A stretch of DNA of 8,220 nt from an uncultured Acidimicrobiales bacterium (GTDB lineage Bacteria > Actinomycetota > Acidimicrobiia > Acidimicrobiales > UBA10347), in contig CALDGN010000420.1 in assembly GCA_937942965.1 (NCBI GenBank), positions 1-8,220 on the forward strand, given 5' to 3'. The notes under the pieces were generated by a model, which saw only the letters and a list, made by a program, of their open reading frames with translations, searched no databases and was not told the origin of the DNA. Position numbers and translations under genes: made by a program. This document shows, in pieces, positions 6,040 through 8,220 of this stretch. The number at the start of each line of letters is the position of its first letter. Position 1 is the first letter of the stretch.

Positions 6040-7164
6040 TCAGACGAGCTCGCCGACCACGTAGTCGATGCAGGCAGCGAGAGCACGGGTGTCGTCGGGA
6101 TCGATCGCGGGGAACAGCGACAGGCGCAGCTGGTTGCGCCCGAGCTTGCGGTAGCCGTCGGTGCCAACGATGCCATTCGCCGCAAGTACGTCGGCAACCG
6201 TGTCGGCGCTCACCGAATCGTCAAGGTCGATCGTGGCGACGACATGGCTGCGGTGGGCCGGGTCGGCGACGAACGGAGTCGCAAGCTCGTGCGCATCTGC
6301 CCAGCCGTACAGGAACTCGGCCTTTTCGTCGCAGCGGCTGGCCGCCCATTCGAGGCCGCCTTGCTCGTTCATCCACTCGGTGGCGTGCATCGTCAGATAG
6401 ATGGTCGCCAGGGCCGGGGTGTTGTACGTCTGGTTCTTGCGAGAGTTGTCGAGAGCGGTGCCGAGATCGAGACCGGCGGGGATCCAGCGTCCGGATGCCT
6501 TGACCGATTCGATGCGTTCAACGGCGGCCGGGTTCGACAGTGCGAGGAACAGGCCGCCGTCGCCAGCGAAGCACTTCTGCGGAGCGAAGTAGTACATGTC
6601 GCAGTCGTCGGTGTTCCAGCGAAGGCCACCAGCTGCGGACGTCGCGTCGACAGCGACAAGACCAGAGGCGCCCTCGGGGCGGTGTACTGGCACGGAGACA
6701 CCGGTCGATGTCTCGTTGTGCGGGTAGGCGTAGACGTCGATCGAGTCGTCGGCGACCATCTCGGGCCGGGCACCCATCTCGGACTCGATGATCATCGGGT
6801 CGCTCAAGTGAGGAGCCGCTGTCGTGCACTTGGCGAACTTCGACGAGAACTCGCCGAACGACAAGTGCTGGGCGCGGTCGTTGATGAAGCCGAACGAGAG
6901 GGCGTCCCAGAGCAGGGTCGCGCCGCCGTTGCCGATGATGACTTCCCAGTCTTCAGGAAGCGAGAAGAACTCGCGCATGCCGTCTTGCATGCGAGCGACG
7001 ATGTTCTTCACCGCTGGCTTGCGATGGCTCGTTCCCATGAACGATGTGCCGGTGGCGGCCAGATCGTCGAGGGCCTCGACCCGGACCTTGCTGGGTCCAG
7101 ATCCGAACCGGCCGTCAACGGGCAGGAGGTCCGAGGGGATGGTGATGTTCGGCGTTTCGCTCAC
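6040..7164 (-). CDS. serC: Phosphoserine aminotransferase, actinobacterial type
   Basis: 374 aa from GTG 7164. The enzyme makes 3-phosphoserine from 3-phosphohydroxypyruvate and glutamate in serine synthesis, using PLP in the cytoplasm. Matching segments: DGRFGSGPSKVR (17-28), MGTSHR (43-48), GNGGATLLWD (78-87), FGEFSSKF (103-110), HNETSTGV (149-156), DATSAAGGL (173-181), then YFAPQKCFAGDGG (192-204) with K197 as the PLP lysine. NSRKNQTYNTPA (240-251) and YRKLGRNQLRLSLFPA (338-353) follow. This pattern is the actinobacterial SerC subfamily rather than the E. coli type. There is no Shine-Dalgarno sequence; a CAGACT hexamer 6 bases before the GTG may allow a leaderless transcript. A YqgE-family gene follows after 19 bp, and a class I aminotransferase gene is divergent. 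Confidence 0.95.
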   Translation of the reverse strand: MSETPNITIPSDLLPVDGRFGSGPSKVRVEALDDLAATGTSFMGTSHRKPAVKNIVARMQDGMREFFSLPEDWEVIIGNGGATLLWDALSFGFINDRAQHLSFGEFSSKFAKCTTAAPHLSDPMIIESEMGARPEMVADDSIDVYAYPHNETSTGVSVPVHRPEGASGLVAVDATSAAGGLRWNTDDCDMYYFAPQKCFAGDGGLFLALSNPAAVERIESVKASGRWIPAGLDLGTALDNSRKNQTYNTPALATIYLTMHATEWMNEQGGLEWAASRCDEKAEFLYGWADAHELATPFVADPAHRSHVVATIDLDDSVSADTVADVLAANGIVGTDGYRKLGRNQLRLSLFPAIDPDDTRALAACIDYVVGELV

Positions 7165-7170
7165 CTGTCA

Positions 7171-7176
7171 AGTCTG
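7171..7176 (-). promoter_or_regulatory. Possible -10 element of serC
   Basis: The minus strand reads CAGACT, which keeps the conserved A and final T of TANNNT but has C at the first position. It ends 6 bases before the serC GTG, the same spacing as at the protease gene. No clear -35 box. Confidence 0.3.
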
Positions 7177-7186
7177 CCAGCCCCAC

Positions 7187-7204
7187 CGGTGAACACGCGG
7201 TGAA
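7187..7204. repeat. Two CGGTGAA direct repeats, 11 bp apart
   Basis: CGGTGAA occurs at 7187-7193 and 7198-7204, one helical turn apart, in the 81-bp gap between serC and the divergent aminotransferase gene. Such spacing suits a regulator binding one DNA face, but a 7-base match can arise by chance. Confidence 0.3.
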
Positions 7205-7233
7205 TAGCTCGACTGACTGCGAGCGATTTCTGA

Positions 7234-7239
7234 CACACT
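7234..7239 (+). promoter_or_regulatory. Possible -10 element of the class I aminotransferase gene
   Basis: CACACT keeps the conserved A and final T of the -10 motif and ends 6 bases before the GTG at 7246. No RBS is visible before that start. Confidence 0.3.
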
Positions 7240-7245
7240 GCCCGG

Positions 7246-8220
7246 GTGACTTCTGAGGTGACTTCCGCTCTTTCGCGCCGTGTCGGTGCTATCGCTCCTT
7301 CGGCGACGCTGGCCGTGTCGAGCAAGGCCAAGGCGCTCAAGGCGCAGGGCAAACCTGTGATTGGCTTCGGCGCTGGTGAGCCTGACTTCGCTACGCCTGA
7401 GCACATTGTCGAGGCAGCCATAGCTGCGTGCAGCGTTCCCGTAAACCACCGCTATTCGGCGACGCCGGGCTTGCCGGAACTTCGAGAAGCGCTGGTTGCT
7501 AAGACGCAGCGGGACTCGGGATTCTCGGTGACCGCGGACCAGATCGTGGTTACCAATGGCGGCAAGCAGGCGGTCTTCAATGCGTTCGCTGCGCTCTTGA
7601 ACCCGGGCGACGAGGTCCTGCTGCCGACCCCGTACTGGACGACCTACCCCGAGCCGATCCGGTTGGCCGGAGCGACACCCGTCGAGCTTCCTACCGATGT
7701 CGCCAGCGGCTTCCGCGTCACCGTCGATCAACTCGAAGCGGCCCGCACGGCGAATACCAAGGCGTTGATCTTCGTTTCGCCATCGAACCCGACCGGAGCG
7801 GTGTACCCCCGAGCCGAGATCGAGGCGATCGGACGCTGGGCGGTCGAGCACGACATCTGGGTGATCTGCGACGAGATCTATGAGCACCTGGTCTACGGCG
7901 AGGCCGAACATCATTCGATGCCGGTGGTCGTCCCCGAGCTGGCCGATCGCGCCATCGTGCTCAACGGTGTCGCCAAGACGTACGCGATGACGGGCTGGAG
8001 AGTGGGTTGGATCATTGGGCCTCCGGCATTCGCCAAGGCCTGCTCGACGCTGCAGTCGCACCAGACGTCGAACGTGTGCAACGTCGCCCAAGCCGCAGCC
8101 CTCGCCGCTGTCGCCGGCCCGCTCGAACCTGTCTACGCAATGCGAGAAGCGTTCGACCGCCGCCGCCAACTCATCTACTCGGGCCTCAGCGCCATCGATG
8201 GTGTGACCGTGCTCGAACCC
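7246..8220 (+). CDS. Class I PLP aminotransferase, aspartate aminotransferase-like (N-terminal 325 aa)
   Basis: The frame runs from GTG 7246 to the window end; about 70 C-terminal residues are missing. A second GTG at 7258 is possible. Motifs of the bacterial AspB-type (subgroup I gamma) aspartate aminotransferases: FGAGEPDFATPEHI (41-54), HRYSATPGLPELREAL (68-83), TNGGKQAVFNA (103-113), PTPYW (127-131), SPSNPTGAVY (178-187), CDEIYEHLVY (208-217) and NGVAKTYAMTGWRVGW (240-255). K244 is the PLP Schiff-base lysine, D209 pairs with the pyridine nitrogen, and R252 lies in the phosphate-binding segment. It likely exchanges aspartate and 2-oxoglutarate; some relatives also use prephenate or other keto acids, so the substrate is inferred. 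The first 20 or so codons are unusually rich in T-ending codons, giving a less structured 5' end. It is divergent from serC. Confidence 0.94.
   Translation, partial: MTSEVTSALSRRVGAIAPSATLAVSSKAKALKAQGKPVIGFGAGEPDFATPEHIVEAAIAACSVPVNHRYSATPGLPELREALVAKTQRDSGFSVTADQIVVTNGGKQAVFNAFAALLNPGDEVLLPTPYWTTYPEPIRLAGATPVELPTDVASGFRVTVDQLEAARTANTKALIFVSPSNPTGAVYPRAEIEAIGRWAVEHDIWVICDEIYEHLVYGEAEHHSMPVVVPELADRAIVLNGVAKTYAMTGWRVGWIIGPPAFAKACSTLQSHQTSNVCNVAQAAALAAVAGPLEPVYAMREAFDRRRQLIYSGLSAIDGVTVLEP

Noticed and set aside
6021..6197. 59-residue N-terminal extension of the YqgE-family protein
   Set aside because: It lies inside the serC coding region, has no family similarity, and the 188-aa form matches the usual length.
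5938..7203. 421-residue plus-strand open frame opposite serC
   Set aside because: It covers all of serC, has no recognisable motif and no RBS. It is a codon-bias artefact.
7168..8169. 333-residue minus-strand open frame opposite the class I aminotransferase gene
   Set aside because: The plus strand carries every aminotransferase motif; the minus-strand translation is low-complexity and arginine-rich. It would also fill the serC promoter gap.
1..8220. Three PLP aminotransferases in 8 kb as a sign of a specialised cluster
   Set aside because: SerC and aspartate-type enzymes are housekeeping, and the first gene is separated from them by unrelated genes. Chance proximity is the simpler reading.

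Overview
The window is high-GC, gene-dense DNA with many GTG starts. The best guess is an actinobacterium, plausibly of the Acidimicrobiia (Ilumatobacter-like) group. The main evidence is a phosphoserine aminotransferase of the actinobacterial SerC type, heavy use of G/C-ending codons, and three genes that appear to begin at a GTG a few bases after a -10-like hexamer with no Shine-Dalgarno sequence. The lineage is inferred from sequence character alone. I see no RNA genes, CRISPR arrays, insertion sequences or phage genes, and no gene-free stretch longer than 300 bases.

Layout. (1) Bases 1-351, plus strand: the C-terminal end of a class I/II PLP aminotransferase. (2) Bases 369-3804, minus strand: four genes that look co-transcribed, read from right to left. 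They are an unrecognised 125-aa protein, a 100-aa protein with three cysteines, an acyl-CoA synthetase of the AMP-binding family, and a 354-aa crotonase-fold protein with an unusual domain order. The first three have good ribosome binding sites, and the fourth starts 5 bp after the synthetase stop. (3) Bases 3805-3946: a divergent promoter region. (4) Bases 3947-5431, plus strand: an exported lipoprotein with a trypsin-like serine protease domain and two C-terminal beta-rich modules. (5) Bases 5454-7164, minus strand: serC followed by a YqgE/AlgH-family gene. (6) Bases 7165-7245: a second divergent promoter region. (7) Bases 7246 to the window end, plus strand: the N-terminal 325 residues of a class I aspartate-type aminotransferase.

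How the genes may work together. The synthetase would make an acyl-CoA and the crotonase-fold protein could hydrate or isomerise an enoyl-CoA derived from it. The two small proteins at the head of the operon have no assigned role, and this four-gene unit is the best candidate for something undescribed. SerC makes phosphoserine from 3-phosphohydroxypyruvate and is divergent from another aminotransferase, so that end of the window is amino-acid metabolism. The protease acts outside the cytoplasmic membrane and has no evident link to its neighbours.
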